Source: Clarkia xantiana subsp. parviflora (Eukaryota; Streptophyta; Magnoliopsida; Myrtales; Onagraceae). Taken from it: a stretch of DNA of 64,000 bases. The DNA lies in the NCBI GenBank assembly GCA_036873135.1, contig JAPTYO010000007.1, positions 25,526,763 through 25,590,762 on the forward strand, read 5' to 3'. Numbering within the stretch: the stretch's first letter is position 1; every line of letters starts with the position of its first letter. Made by a program: the position numbers and the translations under genes. The notes beneath the pieces are model-generated. The model was not told the DNA's origin. It made no database searches and saw nothing but the letters and a program-made list of their open reading frames with translations. Shown in pieces: positions 24,996-37,267 of this stretch.

Positions 24996-26510
24996 ATGGA
25001 CCGAAGCACTGTCTCGCGACGTCGTTCTGAATCCAGTTCAGTCGGAAGGTGTAACGGAAGCAGCGGTGGAACGCACGCGACGACGAAACACGTGTCGATG
25101 CTCCGGTTCCGACCAATCGCGCCGAAACCAGTAACCGGGATAGAGACCATCGCCGTTGACGGATCTGATCACTTCAGCGAAATGAAGAAGTTGGTTATTT
25201 CGAATAAACGGAGACCGGCCAAGAGAAAGTACCACAAAACTCGAAGTAGGGTATCAGCGCCGGCGAAGAAGAAGAGAGGAGAAGAAGAATCGCGGCGAAA
25301 TTATATGTCCGACCAAACCGATCAACAGTTGGCCGCCGGAGAAATTCTGTCTACTCCGGTTTACTCGTGCAGAAAAAGAGACGATCCATCGATATTATTT
25401 AACTCGAGAAACAATATCGATACAAAGATAGGAGGAAACTTGCCTTCTTATTTTCAGAAGTTTTTTCTCATGGATTCATCAACTGGTGCCGGTTCAGCTG
25501 TCCAGCCGTCGGAGCACCGTGAAGCAAGGCCGGAGAAGTGTTTCCGGTACCCGGAACGTTACGATGATGTAATTCCACTGCTCCTTATAACCTCTCTCTT
25601 TTACTTATGCTACTTATAAGTATTTTAAATGTTTGGCCAAAAAAAAAAAAGTATTTTAAATGGATTTATTATTAAGTTTATTATGAAAATTCATTACAAA
25701 TATCAAAATTTATTTATAAGATTTTTTTAATGAATAATTTTGAATATTTTTATCGAGTTTTTATTATATGTCATTCTATTAAAAAATCGGATAAAAAACA
25801 CAACTATATCGTATACTATTAATCACCGCATCTGATTTAAAATGTTAATATTCAGTATCTCAATAATTAAAATTAGTTTGAAGTCCACTTTTTCGATCGA
25901 TTTTGGCAGTTTTTTTAGAATATTGTATTTGTAAGAATATTTAGAAAAAAAAAAAAGTAATTTTTTTTCTTACAAATAGATAGCTGATAAATAAATAAAT
26001 TTCTTGCAGTGTCCAGATCGTGTCGCCGGCAGAGCTGTCGAGTCGAGTTCTAGAGTTGTTGTCGTGGAGACGGTCGTAAATAATATCCCTAACGGCGCCG
26101 AAGTCGATGCCCTAGAGCTTGGGCGGACCGACATGGAGAAGATGAAGACACTCGCCGGAGATAAGCTTCCCGGGTTCGTGTCGGATTCCTCTAACAAGGT
26201 GATTTGGGTGAACCGAGCTTTCGAGGCGATGATTTGTGGCGGCGGAAGCAAAGAAACCGCCGCAGTTGATCCTGCACCAGAAGTGGTGGTGAAGGATCGG
26301 CAGGCGGAGCTGCCGGAGACTTGCCGTGCGTTTTCATGTCATGTGAAGCTTCGTCGGCGTGGAAAGCTGAGAGGCGGCGGCGGAGCGGAAGAGAAGTACG
26401 ATATGATTCCATGCGACGTTTGGCGGATGGATTCAGGAGGTTTTGCATGGAGATTGGACGTTAAAACTGCACTCACTCTGGGTTACTGCTATTATCAACA
26501 CCCTTATTAA
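24996..26510 (+). CDS. DUF7950-like plant protein of unknown function
   Basis: Two exons, 24996-25568 and 26010-26510, encode 357 aa. The N-terminal half is basic, with KRRPAKRKYHKTRSR and PAKKKRGEE as possible nuclear localisation signals. The C-terminal part (about 190-350) carries the hallmarks of the plant DUF7950 family: a CP start of the domain, LPGFVSDSSNKVIWVNRAFE, LPETCRAFSCHVKL, IPCDVWRMDSGGFAWRLDV and a short tail. The biochemical role is not known. The domain-start cysteine is the first codon of exon 2, and the 441-bp intron is bordered by GT and TTGCAG. A TA-rich stretch at 24,880-24,905 could hold the TATA element. Confidence 0.85.
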
Positions 26511-26551
26511 CTATTTCTTCTGATTTTATAAAAATGGTAATTAGCCCAAAA

Positions 26552-26592
<41 letters not shown>

Positions 26593-28748
26593 AGCAATCA
26601 TATATCATTTAAATGAAGCCGCAATTTGGGATCAGCTAATTAAGGTATGTACATGTTTTGCGAATTTAAGGTTGATATATATATATATATATGGGTTTTG
26701 CTAAAAAGTGTAAAAAAACCATAAAAAGTTAACAATTGCCACATGGAAGTTAACACAACTTCTATAACTTCCATGTTATAGTATATATATATATAGGAAG
26801 TAATATTCCAATTACTTAGTAATTTCGAGAAAAAAATCTATATATATATATTTCTATTGCAAGTTTTTTCTTTTATTTTCTCTATAAACAATTATCCTTT
26901 AGTATTTTTGCGTACGGTATAAATTCTCTGTTGGAAATGATTCCGATCAATATATGGTAGTCGGGTGGTAACAATTTTATTTATTTTTTGTTCACAAATC
27001 AAATTTACGTAAAAATCAAATAATATACCGGTGAATCCTTTTTACAAGTTTTTATACAATTTTTAACATATTATTCTGTTTTTATTTTTTGGGCTATTAC
27101 CATTTTTATATTTAAAAATGAAAAAGGTTATTTTAACGAATTAAAAAAAATCTAAGAAAAAATGGCAACCTATAGAATTTGATCTTGAATAGAATAAAAA
27201 TCATAACATTTAATTCTTGAAAAAATAAAATTAATAGTTAATAATATATTTCGTTCCAGAGACTTTTGTTCGATTTTTTATTGCCAAATTTAACAAAATT
27301 TTATATTTAAAATTATTACTAAAACTTATACATTTATATTTGTTTAATTGCAACTTTTGAATGATCAAATCAATTTAATTTGCTAACTAATATATATTAT
27401 TTAATATATATATATTATCATTCTATTATAATATTATTTTGTTCTATGAACATTTATAAATATATTTTTTTACTTGCATTTAAAGAAAATTAATAAATAT
27501 ATTTTAATTCGATTAGATTAGATAACAATAAATGGATAAACCTGTAATTTGAAATTTAAAATTGTATAGCACTTCTAATTCTAAATACGTATTTATTCTA
27601 CCAATTGATATAATTGATGATTCTAAATTTTGAAATGTACCTGAAATATTCGTATTATTAAATAATATATTGTATAATGTTAATGGTTGTAGATATATAT
27701 TTAAATTTCATTAATATTATATTATAAAATTTGAATATTGTAATTAAGAAGTTATAAACTTATGCAGTATTATTAAATTATAAACTATATTTTTACGTTT
27801 GGTAAAAGAAAACTATTTTTTACTGGAAAAAAACAATATTTCTTATGTGAAAACAGAGAGCCGGCGAATAAGCTTTTCAATAATATATAATTTTATATAT
27901 TTTTAATTTTAATTTATATATATCTTGTATCATATAAATCGGAATTTAGCAAATAAAATATTGAAGAATATATAAATGTTCACTACACAACGAAATTATA
28001 ACCATCATTATAGCATAAATTCTCATTTCAACAAAATTAGGCAGGCCACGCAGATCAATAATTAGCTGAATATCATATCATAAATATGAAAAAAAAGTAC
28101 TTGGGATTAAGAGGGGAAACCTATAGGAAATAAATCTGCGTCAAAATTACATGCTAGTGAAATTTCTGGATTTTCTTAACATTGCTTATTGGGGTCATCA
28201 TCAGATCGATGCCCGGCAACGGTGGCCGATAACAACGGTTTCCAGCTTTATCTTGATGGTTTTTAGGCCGGTCCATAATTTATATTCTTAAAAAAATTAT
28301 ACATATACATTACACTCAGATGAGACCATAAATTTTCCTTTATTTATGAATTTTTTCAGCCAATTTAAAAGAAATTAGTTAGCCGTGGCAATTCTAGACA
28401 AATCTCGCTACGCAATGTTCAGATTTTGTCGTTCACGGTTGGTGTTTTGTCTAACCAGACTTAAGAAACAACCATCGCATTCAATGACTGTCAACGTAGC
28501 ATCACCAACTGTCTACTATCGTAAAAAATTATCATATTAAGTCAAGTTATATTTGTCTCTTCTATGCCTAATGTGGTATGTGAGTCAAACAGAACATTAT
28601 ATTTCTTATCGAAGTCAGCACAATGTGACCTTCCGAAAATAATAATAATAATGATTTATATAGAAGTAAGTGATCTTAACTACCAAATTACCCCTACTTG
28701 TTGTCATTTATTTATTATCTTTCATGCATTATACCATACTATGTATGA
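26511..28748. other. AT-rich intergenic DNA; no gene seen
   Basis: Very AT-rich spacer with several short TA runs (26,557-26,590, about 26,675-26,690, about 26,782-26,797, 26,840-26,850). Nothing coding or structured was found beyond these. Confidence 0.55.
26557..26590. repeat. (TA)17 microsatellite
   Basis: Uninterrupted TA dinucleotide run just downstream of the DUF7950 stop codon, likely length-polymorphic. Confidence 0.95.
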
Positions 28749-28757
28749 TTATATATA

Positions 28758-29289
28758 GGGTTAATAACTAAAAAACTGTCCAAGGTTTACCCTATGTTAA
28801 AATTAGGTGTCTGAAGTTTGAAATGTTAAAATGGACTGTCCCAAGTTTCATTTTTGTTGAAATTTGGTGTCTCTGCACGTTTTTTCATCTCCATTCAATC
28901 ATTTTCATCAACCCACACATCCACTCATAATCCATCACTCTTTACTTTTCACAAAATCGTCAATTTTCACCCAAAAATTGAACATTAAAAAAAAAGTTTC
29001 TAAAAGAGTAGTGTGGAGCCATTTTCCAAGGACAACAGAGCGAGATTTACTTGCACGGATGTGACCAACTTCTTAGGTGACGGTCCAGGCAAGATGGCGA
29101 AAATGGAGTATGTATGGGAGCTCGAATTTGACAGACGGTTTCGTCGGAATTGACTTCTCTAAAGTAATCACACCGAGACACCACATTTTAACAAATTGAA
29201 ACCTTGGACACTACAGTTTAACATTTGAAACTTCAGACACCTAATTTTAACATAGGGTAAACCTTGGACAGTTTTTTAGTTATTAACCC
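28758..29289. mobile_element. Non-autonomous foldback element, MULE-like, copy 2
   Basis: A 532-bp element from GGGTTAATAACT to AGTTATTAACCC with long inverted arms (ACTGTCCAAGGTTTACCC against GGGTAAACCTTGGACAGT). It is flanked on both sides by the identical 9-mer TTATATATA, a perfect target duplication, although the flanking TA-rich DNA makes chance identity easier. Its interior shares AGCTCGAATTTGACAG and GACTTCTCTAAAG with copy 1 at 6,158-6,681. Confidence 0.8.
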
Positions 29290-29298
29290 TTATATATA

Positions 29299-30068
29299 TA
29301 TATGTTTATAGCTAGGACCTAGGGCTGCCTTTATTCATGTGAGACGGAGTGACTATATGGACATTGGTCCACATCTTGGTAGTTGGTCTAGATCATTCAT
29401 TACATGATGATACATATTGTACAATCCAAACATGAAGTTGTTGGATTGAATCATGACCGAAAGATCACGACTTTTCTAAATGATATAGTGGGTTGGAATA
29501 ATTCGTAAAACGCATTTTTTGGGATGAGCTAATTTCAAATTCTATTAAAGACTCTACTTTAAGGACTTTTTTAACATTAACTCTTCCGGCTTAAAAGCAG
29601 TAGTTTTATATATATAAAAAAAACAATCTTGTAGGATTAATTGAAAAATCAAATTGATTGATTTCTATTTTTTTCCATAAAATTAACGCAATAAAAACAA
29701 CTTTTTTTTTTAAGTTTCAAATAAGTCTAAAATATAAGTAATAAATGTAATATTGCAAAAAATTGAAAAATTATATATTTTTGTTGCTTAAAACGTCAAA
29801 TTTAATATCAAAATCAGTCATAAAAAGTGAAAAATAACAAATTTGATAGTTGAGAAATAAAATAACATTTTAAATCTAGAACATCTATTAACAATATAAC
29901 ATATAGTTGAGACTGTTTTTAGTTTCTTAACCTAAATATTATGCGAGAGACATTGTTATAGATTTCTCTATTGAAACAAATTTAAGATCATCACAAGTGC
30001 AAACTGGTAAACAACTATGATTCAACAAAAGCAGAGCAACTAAGTGAAATCTAGATTCTAACAAGTCT
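29299..30068. other. Intergenic and 3' flank of the thymidylate kinase gene
   Basis: AT-rich. The right part probably includes the 3' untranslated region of the thymidylate kinase gene. No other feature was seen. Confidence 0.5.
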
Positions 30069-31790
30069 TCAACTTCGCCATAAATGCGAAATCGGCTTCC
30101 CGCATTGGCATGCCGTAACACACTCCAATGCAATCTCCTGCAGCTGTTTCTCAATCTCTTGTATAGGCTGCAAGGCATCAACTATCTGCAAAACAAGAAA
30201 AACCCAACACACTCTAATCTCCAGAACTCGGAACAAAAATGCATTTTGGCGCTAGAAAGTGCGATAATCACAGTAGATGAGGATATCGTAAATTATACCT
30301 TCCAGGAGGGATCACGAAGAAGTTGGTAATATCCTGCTACTTTCTTCTGAAACTCGAGTTGCTCGTATCTCTCGTCTCCATATCCTCCTCTTTCTGCAGC
30401 TTTCTGGGAATGATCGCAAAAAAACGAAAATATAATATGCATAAAATAGTAAAATACCATGCCCTTTAAAAAATCTTCATGAACACACATGTTTATCGGA
30501 AATTAGTACATCATATCATATTGCTTTCATTCTCAATTCTTAAAAATCGTGTTTTTCTTGCAGATATTCGAACATTTTGAAGTTCAATCAAGAAAGAGTA
30601 GTGTATTGTTGGAATGCACAAAAGGAAATTGAATGGCTTTGTCAAGTATAACATGTCTATCGGAAATCAGCATATCAGATCATATGGCTTTCTTTCTCCA
30701 TTCTCAAAAATCATGTTTTTCTTGCAGATATACGAACCTTATGAAGTTCAATCAAGAAAGAGTGGTTAATTGTTGGAATGCACATAAGGAAATTGAATGG
30801 CTTTGTCAAGTAGATGCAGGGATTAACTGACCTCCGGCGCTATATCAAGGTAGATCACCATATCCGGTGCCAATAACCCGACATCGGGTGCCTGCAAGAA
30901 AATAATTAACTTAAAGATTAGCAAGAAAAAGGTAAAACTTGCAAAAAAGGGTTCTATATAAAGCCTTCACCTTACACCAATCAATATCAAGTCCTTTGGC
31001 AGAGGAGAAAGCAACCCCAGAGTATGCATATCGGTCGACAATAAGAGATGTCCCACTTTTCAGTTTTTCTTCCATCAGTGATCTGCAATTGATAAATATC
31101 GCTAAATTCTAAATAAAAAATCAACTTGCAAGAATTAAAGCTTCTAAGACACTGAATTTCAAGAGACCCATATCTGTCAATTTGTTTTTCTGCATCAATG
31201 TTCATATAAATCCTACTGAATTTATAAAATTGTAAAATTTCATCAGTTTCCTAAGCCTGTCTTAGTTAAACCCTAATGATTTTATCTCGAGGACAACATT
31301 TTCCAACAATTTTCACATAAATCAAACGAAATCAGTCAACTCGAGTAAGTTAACGAAGCAAATTTCTTAGATGACAATAGTGGCAAAGTGAAAGAGAAAA
31401 AACGAACCTTTTCTCCCACCGGTTTGCACTGAAGAGCAGATGAATTGTGCGGTCATCTAATTGTGATTTATTAGATAGGTAAGAAGATATCATCTGCCCA
31501 ACACTAGTATTTCTATCCGGAAATCGCCACAGTTCAGCTGAATGCCCCGACCCCTCCAAGTAGGAAAGCAATCTACTTGATTGAGAACTCTTCCCGCTTC
31601 GGTCCAGCCCTTCCATAACAATAAGAGCGCCTCTGGACTCGCCACTGACAGCACTAATAGGGTTATTTTGACATCTCTTCATCGCGATCTCCTTTGACCT
31701 ATACTGCCGAGAAAACTTCAATCCAAAACTCTGCGATCTTTGAGCTGCTGCAGCACCAAGTTTTCTAACAATAACAACAGAGGCACGCAT
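30069..31790 (-). CDS. ZEU1: Thymidylate kinase (dTMP kinase)
   Basis: Five exons: 31408-31790, 30971-31082, 30832-30891, 30299-30403, 30069-30185. Total 258 aa. The enzyme phosphorylates dTMP to dTDP with ATP, an essential step for DNA synthesis. The P-loop GLDRSGKS is at 61-68, and WRFPDR is the TMP-binding strand. The DRY motif (D144-R145-Y146) begins [26 protein letters not shown] follows, and the lid region is [16 protein letters not shown]. The first 36 residues are basic, with few acidic residues, and look like a mitochondrial presequence. An internal Met37 would give a form without it, which fits the dual location reported for Arabidopsis ZEUS1. Intron 3 contains a tandem duplication. 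Confidence 0.93.
30487..30815. repeat. About 164-bp tandem duplication in thymidylate kinase intron 3
   Basis: Two adjacent copies, about 30487-30650 and 30651-30815. They share ACATGT-TATCGGAAAT, TTTTTCTTGCAGATAT, GTTCAATCAAGAAAGAGT and AAATTGAATGGCTTTGTCAA, and differ at scattered sites. This is a local duplication with no sign of a mobile element. Confidence 0.85.
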
Positions 31791-32986
31791 TAAGATTCGT
31801 CGATGTACTTACAAAGCAGTTCCTGTCAAATTGCTCACGTATGACATGCCCCGGCTAAGCCCAGAAGCTGCAATTGGAGAAAAGTTTATCAGGCTACTGT
31901 AAACCCAGAAGCAGGAAGCATGGACAATGAAGACCAATCTGATACCAAAAAAAAGAAATAATAACTGTGACAATTAAAAGAAAATTACGAACTTTGGCAG
32001 GAACGAGATCTAACAATTGAGCAAAACTACATTCCAAATCAAAATTGATCGGGAATGCAGCAGATTCTAAGTGGAGAGCGCCAGAGTGGAAAGAATGCCA
32101 AGTTTTACTTAACCATAAACCCTAAACCCGTACAGAGCAGTATTCACTTTGAAACGCGATTATATTGTAACCATCGCCGCCTTCCTCCTCCTCCTACGGC
32201 TGCTATTCACCCACCATCTCTATTGCATTCACACAAATATTATATAATCACAAATATTGATGTAGTTCAATGAAATTCACTGGAGGAATTTTTTCTTCAC
32301 TTTTCTTTGGATATTTATTAATGTAGAAAGGAAATCTAACAAAAGTTAATAGAGCAGGTTTATTATACACACATCCAGAGATGATTCGGAAACAACAATC
32401 TCCAACTAACCTACCTGAGACAAAAAAGAAGGGAAATGGAGTTTATAACTGTGGCGGTGGCGTCGGCAGGGGAGTCAGCGGCGGCTGACGAAGGGACGGG
32501 TGAAGCAGGGACGGCTGGCGACGGCGGCTGGGTAGGAGCGGCTGGGTTTTCTTTTGTTGGGTTTTTTGGTTGGGCCAATCTCGGCTGGGTTGAAGATGCA
32601 AATGAATTCTATTGAATGGGTAAAAAGGAATTAGTAAAGATAATAAAGTAGTTTATTTTAGTTTGAAATAAAGCAGGGTATAAAAAAAATATGACGAGAT
32701 TAATGATATATTTTTTTTGGTAAACGCGAGAGTAATGGTATGAGAACTAATTATACTTATTTACTATAGATAGATTTAATATATCTTTAGTTTCTATTCA
32801 GTTATAACAAATAATGAAATAAATAAATTTAGTTGAATCTACATATTATATAAAATAAGATGAACAATCTGGAGCCGCACGTGCATGGTGAGCCAATTAG
32901 AAGTTTGTCACATCAGTCATTAATATTGTTGATAAAACCAATTTACGGTTCGACCGGCTGATTCCCAATTCAAAAAAACAAGCAGA
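31791..32986. other. 5' region of the thymidylate kinase gene
   Basis: Probable leader and promoter. On the minus strand there is an acceptor (TCCAATTGCAG) before 31868. A strong donor (CTCAG/GTAGGT) ends a GC-rich stretch at 32415 that runs up to about 32,600, so a 5' untranslated exon spliced over about 545 bp is plausible. A 12-codon upstream ORF sits at 31809-31847, minus strand, and ends in a TAA overlapping a GTAAGT donor-like site. Confidence 0.4.
32117..32129 (+). promoter_or_regulatory. Telo-box (AAACCCTAAACCC)
   Basis: A short telomere-repeat motif upstream of the thymidylate kinase ATG. In plants, telo-boxes are enriched near starts of genes active in cycling cells, which fits a DNA-precursor enzyme. 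If the predicted 5' intron is real, the motif lies inside it. Confidence 0.5.
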
Positions 32987-33460
32987 TTTCAGACTGTTCA
33001 AGATTCAATATATGCAATAAATCGCAATTAACATTTCGCTGATTTCAGACCGTTCAAGATTTAAAGTATGTAATTAATCACAATTAAAATTCCGGATCGT
33101 TCAAGATTCAATGTATGTAATTAATCACAATCAAAATTTCGCTGATTCGGACCGTTCAAGATTCAATGTATGTAATTAATCGTAATTAAAATTTCGGTTT
33201 ATCCAATCCAAAAAGCAAGCAAATTTCGGATTGTTCAATATTCAATGTATGCAATTAAATTTTCGTTGATTTCATACTGTTCAATATTCAATGAATGCAA
33301 TTAACCGCAATTAAAATTTCGGACCGTTCAAGATTCAATATATGCAATTAATCGCAAAAATTTCGCTGATTTCGGACCGTTCAAGATTTTTTTTTTATTG
33401 AACCACCGTTCAAAGATTCAACGTATGCAATTATTCGCAATTAAAATTTCGCTTGAATTC
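32987..33460. repeat. Degenerate tandem repeat, about 55-65 bp unit
   Basis: About eight units with the core GTTCAAGATTCAATGTATG, then CAATTAATCGCAATTAAAAT and TTTCGCTGATTTCGGACC. Units vary by small deletions and substitutions, indicating an old array. It is non-coding. Confidence 0.8.
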
Positions 33461-33938
33461 AAAATTTTGAAAAGATAAACAAGGCGACTTCGATTCAATG
33501 TAGATGAGATAATCGAGGCGACTTCAATTCAATGTAGAAGGGATAATCGAGACATCTCCTTCATATTTCTCAACACATCTTTTATATAAATATGTTGAAG
33601 AACAAACACTTGATGCGGAGCCGGCGAACGAAGGGCAGACACTCTCAGCACTCTATCTCCGGCGAGATATCGTATGTGGTCATCGAAACCATATTTGTTA
33701 AAGAACAGACGCTTGGCGCGGATCTGACGGCCCAAGGTAGCAGACGGTACGAGCATCTAAAATTTTATTTGTGAATTTGCGCAATGATACTTTATAGTTC
33801 AAAATTTCCAGTCTTTCGTTTCTTTTTTCAAATTCTAGACTGATATTTTATTTAATAAAATTAGTGTTTCAACATATTACAAATAATCATTATAAGTTTT
33901 ATTGAATATTAATTTGTTAATTATACATATTTGGTAAG
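33461..33938. other. Low-complexity spacer next to the tandem array; no gene seen
   Basis: Contains two related segments: CGAGGCGACTTC-AATTCAATGTAGA occurs twice near 33,480-33,540. A moderately GC-rich stretch lies at 33,600-33,750. A short ORF on each strand there lacks recognisable motifs. Confidence 0.4.
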
Positions 33939-33941
33939 TCA

Positions 33942-33972
33942 CCCCGCACGATGCGTAGGAAATACATTCTAG
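33942..33972 (+). mobile_element. Helitron-like 3' terminus
   Basis: CCCCGCACGATGCGTAGG forms a short imperfect hairpin (CGCA/TGCG stem), followed about 9 nt later by CTAG and then T. A GC hairpin before a terminal CTRR inserted next to T is the Helitron 3' end signature. The 5' TC end could not be located, so element size is unknown. The tandem array at 32,987 may be part of it. Confidence 0.4.
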
Positions 33973-35163
33973 TATATCTTTTTTTTTCAGTTAGGTTGTA
34001 TCTTTATAAAAAGTAATAATAAGCTGATTTTTAAGATTAACTGTATGCAATAAATATTTTTTATAGAGAGTAAAAAAAAAAAAAACTACACGATAGGACA
34101 CACCAATTCATTTAAAGAAGAGAGGAAAATAGCAAACAATTGGTTATCATATAATTCCTTTCACGCTTAAATAACAATAATGTGCATATAAGTAAGGACT
34201 TTCAAGGAAATAGCCATCATTTTCTCTTCTTTGTTGCCTTTAGGGTTTATCCACATTCTTGCAAATGAAAGCTGTTCAGCTAACCCACATTCTTCATAAC
34301 ATGTAGTCAGTTGTACCAAACAACATGTACTGACAAGTCGAATAAATATTCTTAATTCTTTTGTTTCAGAAAACAATCTGGTCCTCACTCTTCAGTATAG
34401 TTGTTAAGAATTAATGCAACAAAGAAAATAAATCTGACTAAAGTCTTATTTAAATCAATTAATGTTTTTGTTGACTAATAATACAAACTGCATTCAACTG
34501 TACCTTTAATTGATATATATACTATTGAAACTGGAAAGATTTAATTGAGAGTTTAATTGAAAATATATATTGAGAGTCCAACATGGGTACACATCAAAAA
34601 TCTCATTTTAGCTAACAGATGCTTCGCTTCTGTCCAATTTGACGGAATTTGTAATAAATATAACTTTTTTTTTTTTTTCGAAAATTAAAATTCATGTAGT
34701 CAATTTTTTTAAAAAATAATAATTAAAGTTTAGACAACATTTTATAATTAGATCAAAATTTATGTAATAATTTGGTTATTAAACCTTAATATTTGGAGAA
34801 GTGACTGAATGAAAACATTTGTAATAAGAGTTTACTATTTAAAATAATTAAGATAGATGATTAAGTTTATGCACAACAGAACGTGAGATATTAAATTAAT
34901 ATCTTTAAAAAAAATCATCGAGTTTAGAGTTTTTTTAGAAACTCTCACCGTTTACCTTCCCTGACCTTTTTGTTGCCGCAAATTCTAAAGTTTACCATGT
35001 TATACTTTAAGTTTTATTCTTTAAAAAAAAATGGAAAATAGATTTTAAGCAAAAAGTATGGTATATATTTTTTAAGTTTTTTGTTTTTAAATTAAACCCT
35101 ATGTATTAGGCTTTCATTTAAGAAATATCACATTTTTCATCGTATAATTAGATTTTTTTAAAA
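33973..35163. other. AT-rich intergenic DNA; no gene seen
   Basis: No supported coding exon. Contains homopolymer runs (poly-A near 34,074, poly-T near 34,665) and nothing else I can name. Confidence 0.5.
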
Positions 35164-36013
35164 GGGTTAAGAACACAAGAAGAGCCTGAATAATGACTCA
35201 TGTTGACGGGAAATGTCTGAATGTTCAAATGTTGATATTAAGGGCCTGAATTATTATGTTTGTTGTTTTTCGGTTTTCCGTCCAAATTTTCTGTTAACTT
35301 TAATAGAACTACGTAAAATGTCAGAATTACCCATTTGCAATTATTGTAACAATTTAGTTGTTTAATTAATGAAATATGAAATGTCTAAAATACCATTGTC
35401 CACTAATTATGCCCTTGAAGCCACCACGGCTCCGGCCACCGCCACCTCGACTCGGCGACCACCACCCGACTCCAGCGACCACCACCCAACTCCGGCGACC
35501 GCCACCACGGCTCCGATTGGGCTCTAATCGGGGCTACCGGCCTCGATCGGAGCCAAAAAAGCTCCGATCGGAACTTTTTGGCTCCGATCGGAGCTTTTTT
35601 TGGTTCCGATCGGGGCCGGTAGCTCCGATTTGGGCCCAATCGGAGCCGTGGTGGCGGTCGCCGGAGTGGGTGGTGGTCGCCGGAGATGGGTGGTGGTCGC
35701 CGGAGTTGGGGTGGTGGTCGCCGGGCCGGGTGGCAGTTGCCGGAGCCGTGGTGGCTTTAAGGGCATTTTCGTCTTTTCAGGACAAGCATGTGAGGGGCAC
35801 ACTTTTGTCGGAGGACATTTTCGAGATTTAAGTTTATTTTCGGTCACATGCCAAGCATGTGACCAAATTCCGTTAGTTTTAACGGCAAAAATTGATGGAG
35901 ACCTCTTATATCAACAAAGTTGAAAATTCATACCATTAATATTAACGTTTGAACATTCAGACCTCTCCCGTCAACATTGGCCAAAATTCAGATTCTTCCT
36001 GTGTTCTTAACCC
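35164..36013. mobile_element. 850-bp near-palindromic foldback element with GC-rich core
   Basis: Starts GGGTTAAGAACACAAGAAGA and ends TCTTCCTGTGTTCTTAACCC, an inverted match. The arms continue through GCCACCACGGCTCCGG at about 35,420, matched by CCGGAGCCGTGGTGGC at about 35,740, so almost the whole element can fold back. The core carries repeated CTCCGATCGGAGC-type palindromes and CCACC repeats. The termini resemble the MULE-like elements at 6,158 and 28,758, but the interior is different. TTTTTAAA flanks both sides with a one-base offset. ORFs across the core on both strands are by-products of the symmetry. Confidence 0.75.
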
Positions 36014-37264
36014 ATTTTTAAATATAATTTTCTATATAAAATTATTCCAAATATTTTTATGATTTTTTTTATATAGTTTATTATTTTTATGATATTTTTA
36101 AAGAGTAAAAAAACAATTAAGGATAAATTTGAAATAATCATAAATTATGATGTACAGAAAATGGTTGATGCTTGATAGTTTACTAATAGAATGTTTTTTT
36201 AAAATAAATAAATTTGAAGTATTGATTACAAATACTCAATAATTTGTTGAATGAAACCACATTTATGTCCGCGCTGAAATAAAAACTCGATCGAACTCGT
36301 TTTTTTTTTTTAATAATAAATTATGAATGTGGTTGGGTTGGCGCGACACAGAGAATTGAAGCGTATTGTCGTGACTCGTGACTCACTGTGTGGTAGGTGG
36401 TCTGGTCCGTAATCTCTTCTGCTCTTTTAATTCTAGCTAGTGTGTGGTCCGGCGGTAGCTGAAGTTGTTGGTTGTTTTTCTAAGTAAACATGTTTGGACT
36501 TTAGGTGATTAATTATGGATATTATTTTTTTTGTATAAAAAATTGTATATAGTTAGCAGCGACGATTATTGGCAAAAAAAAAAAAAAACAGTGACGATCA
36601 TAAAACATATCATACTAGACAACGTTTGAGCTCTCTTGTTTACGGTATGATATTGTGTATCCGATCAAACAATAAATACAAACATTAATTCTGCTAATAT
36701 AAATATACTAGCAATCTAGTACATTCAAAATGCCGATACGTTAAGTCAAACTTTACGCATCTCTTCTTATGTCTTATGCATTATATTTCCATATTGAAAC
36801 ACGTGACACAAAATGGATATAGAGAACTCAAATGTGTGTTATCGTGACACAATTAACAATTCTGAATTTTAAAACGCGCAGGAAAAATCGACTTTATTAA
36901 CTTAACTAATATTATATAGTTTTAATATATATTATTTAATTTACTATAATAATATAATATTGAATATCATAATCAAATAGTAATAAAGTTTTAATATAGT
37001 GCTCTGATTTATAAAAACACATTGTTTCATGTGAAAGTAGACGCGGAGACATTCATATACTTATAACTTAAAGCATACTAGAATAACAAACCAATCAACA
37101 ATAAGATTTACACGTTAATATATTTATTATTTTAAAAGTAAATTTGAACTATTCAGGGATAGTACAAGTTTATAACAAGATTTTTATATAAAAATAATCT
37201 CGCGCAAATCACGTATAAATATCTTAGCTATTTTGGATAACTATAAATTTATATTTCATCACTC
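36014..37264. other. Intergenic; no gene seen
   Basis: AT-rich with a mixed-composition stretch at about 36,330-36,480 that shows no reading frame or repeat I recognise. Confidence 0.5.
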
Positions 37265-37267
37265 GTA

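Noticed and set aside
32420..32600. GC-rich minus-strand open frame as an alternative coding first exon of thymidylate kinase
   Set aside because: No in-frame ATG joins it to the kinase. The frame meets a stop soon after the predicted acceptor, so an untranslated exon is more likely.
33529..33774. Overlapping 60-75 aa ORFs on both strands
   Set aside because: No recognisable domain or splice context, and the position next to repeats suggests chance.
35376..35847. Several 100-150 aa ORFs on both strands
   Set aside because: They lie in the palindromic core of a foldback element. The repeated PPRL and GWWSP-type peptides reflect sequence symmetry, not a gene.
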